Source of the DNA: Acidobacteriaceae bacterium
Lineage (GTDB): Bacteria > Acidobacteriota > Terriglobia > Terriglobales > Acidobacteriaceae
DNA: 7,491 nt
Assembly: GCA_025462785.1 (NCBI GenBank)
Contig: JAOAPG010000248.1
Location: 1-7,491 of the forward strand
Reading direction: 5' to 3'
Shown: one piece after another, positions 7,460 through 7,491 of the stretch
Numbering within the stretch: position 1 is the stretch's first letter
How the letters are laid out: each line of letters starts with the position of its first letter
Program-made: the position numbers and the translations under genes
The notes under the pieces: model-generated
The model's input: only the letters and a program-made list of their open reading frames with translations
Databases searched by the model: none
What the model was told of the DNA's origin: nothing

Positions 7460-7491
7460 GGCGTGCGTTTTCAAAAGCTTAACACAGTTTC

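Overview
The window looks like chromosomal DNA of a moderately GC-rich, Gram-negative soil-type bacterium. An RND efflux pump with an outer-membrane lipoprotein partner requires a double membrane. The style of the multi-PAS kinase and of the integrase recalls Acidobacteriota, but that assignment is an impression from family resemblance and not a proof.

Left part (1-3390, + strand): the 3' two thirds of an HAE1-type RND efflux transporter, cut by the window edge, is followed one base after its stop codon by an OprM/NodT-type outer membrane lipoprotein. Together they form the end of a tripartite drug/solvent efflux operon. The membrane fusion protein would lie upstream, outside the window.

Middle (3391-5604): a 270-bp convergent intergenic region with two small inverted repeats separates the efflux operon from a - strand, soluble PAS-PAS-PAS-HisKA_3-HATPase sensor kinase of the NarL-partner class. 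No response regulator is visible beside it. A plausible sigma70-like promoter lies so close to its ATG that the mRNA could be leaderless.

Right part (5605-7491): a gene-poor, apparently decayed region. It holds a striking nested palindrome (5954-5990), a 31-codon - strand ORF, and a + strand stretch (5971-6569) that reads like a frameshifted gene remnant. Next comes a - strand tyrosine recombinase (integrase) that keeps its N-terminal domains and first catalytic arginine but is broken off near base 6570. It sits 71 bp from the 3' end of an intact tRNA-Ser(GCU) gene (7367-7459). This is the classical layout of an integrative element inserted at a tRNA 3' end, here probably a degraded one. No complete novel system is visible. 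The most interesting part is the tRNA-linked island edge with its broken integrase, repeats and palindrome.
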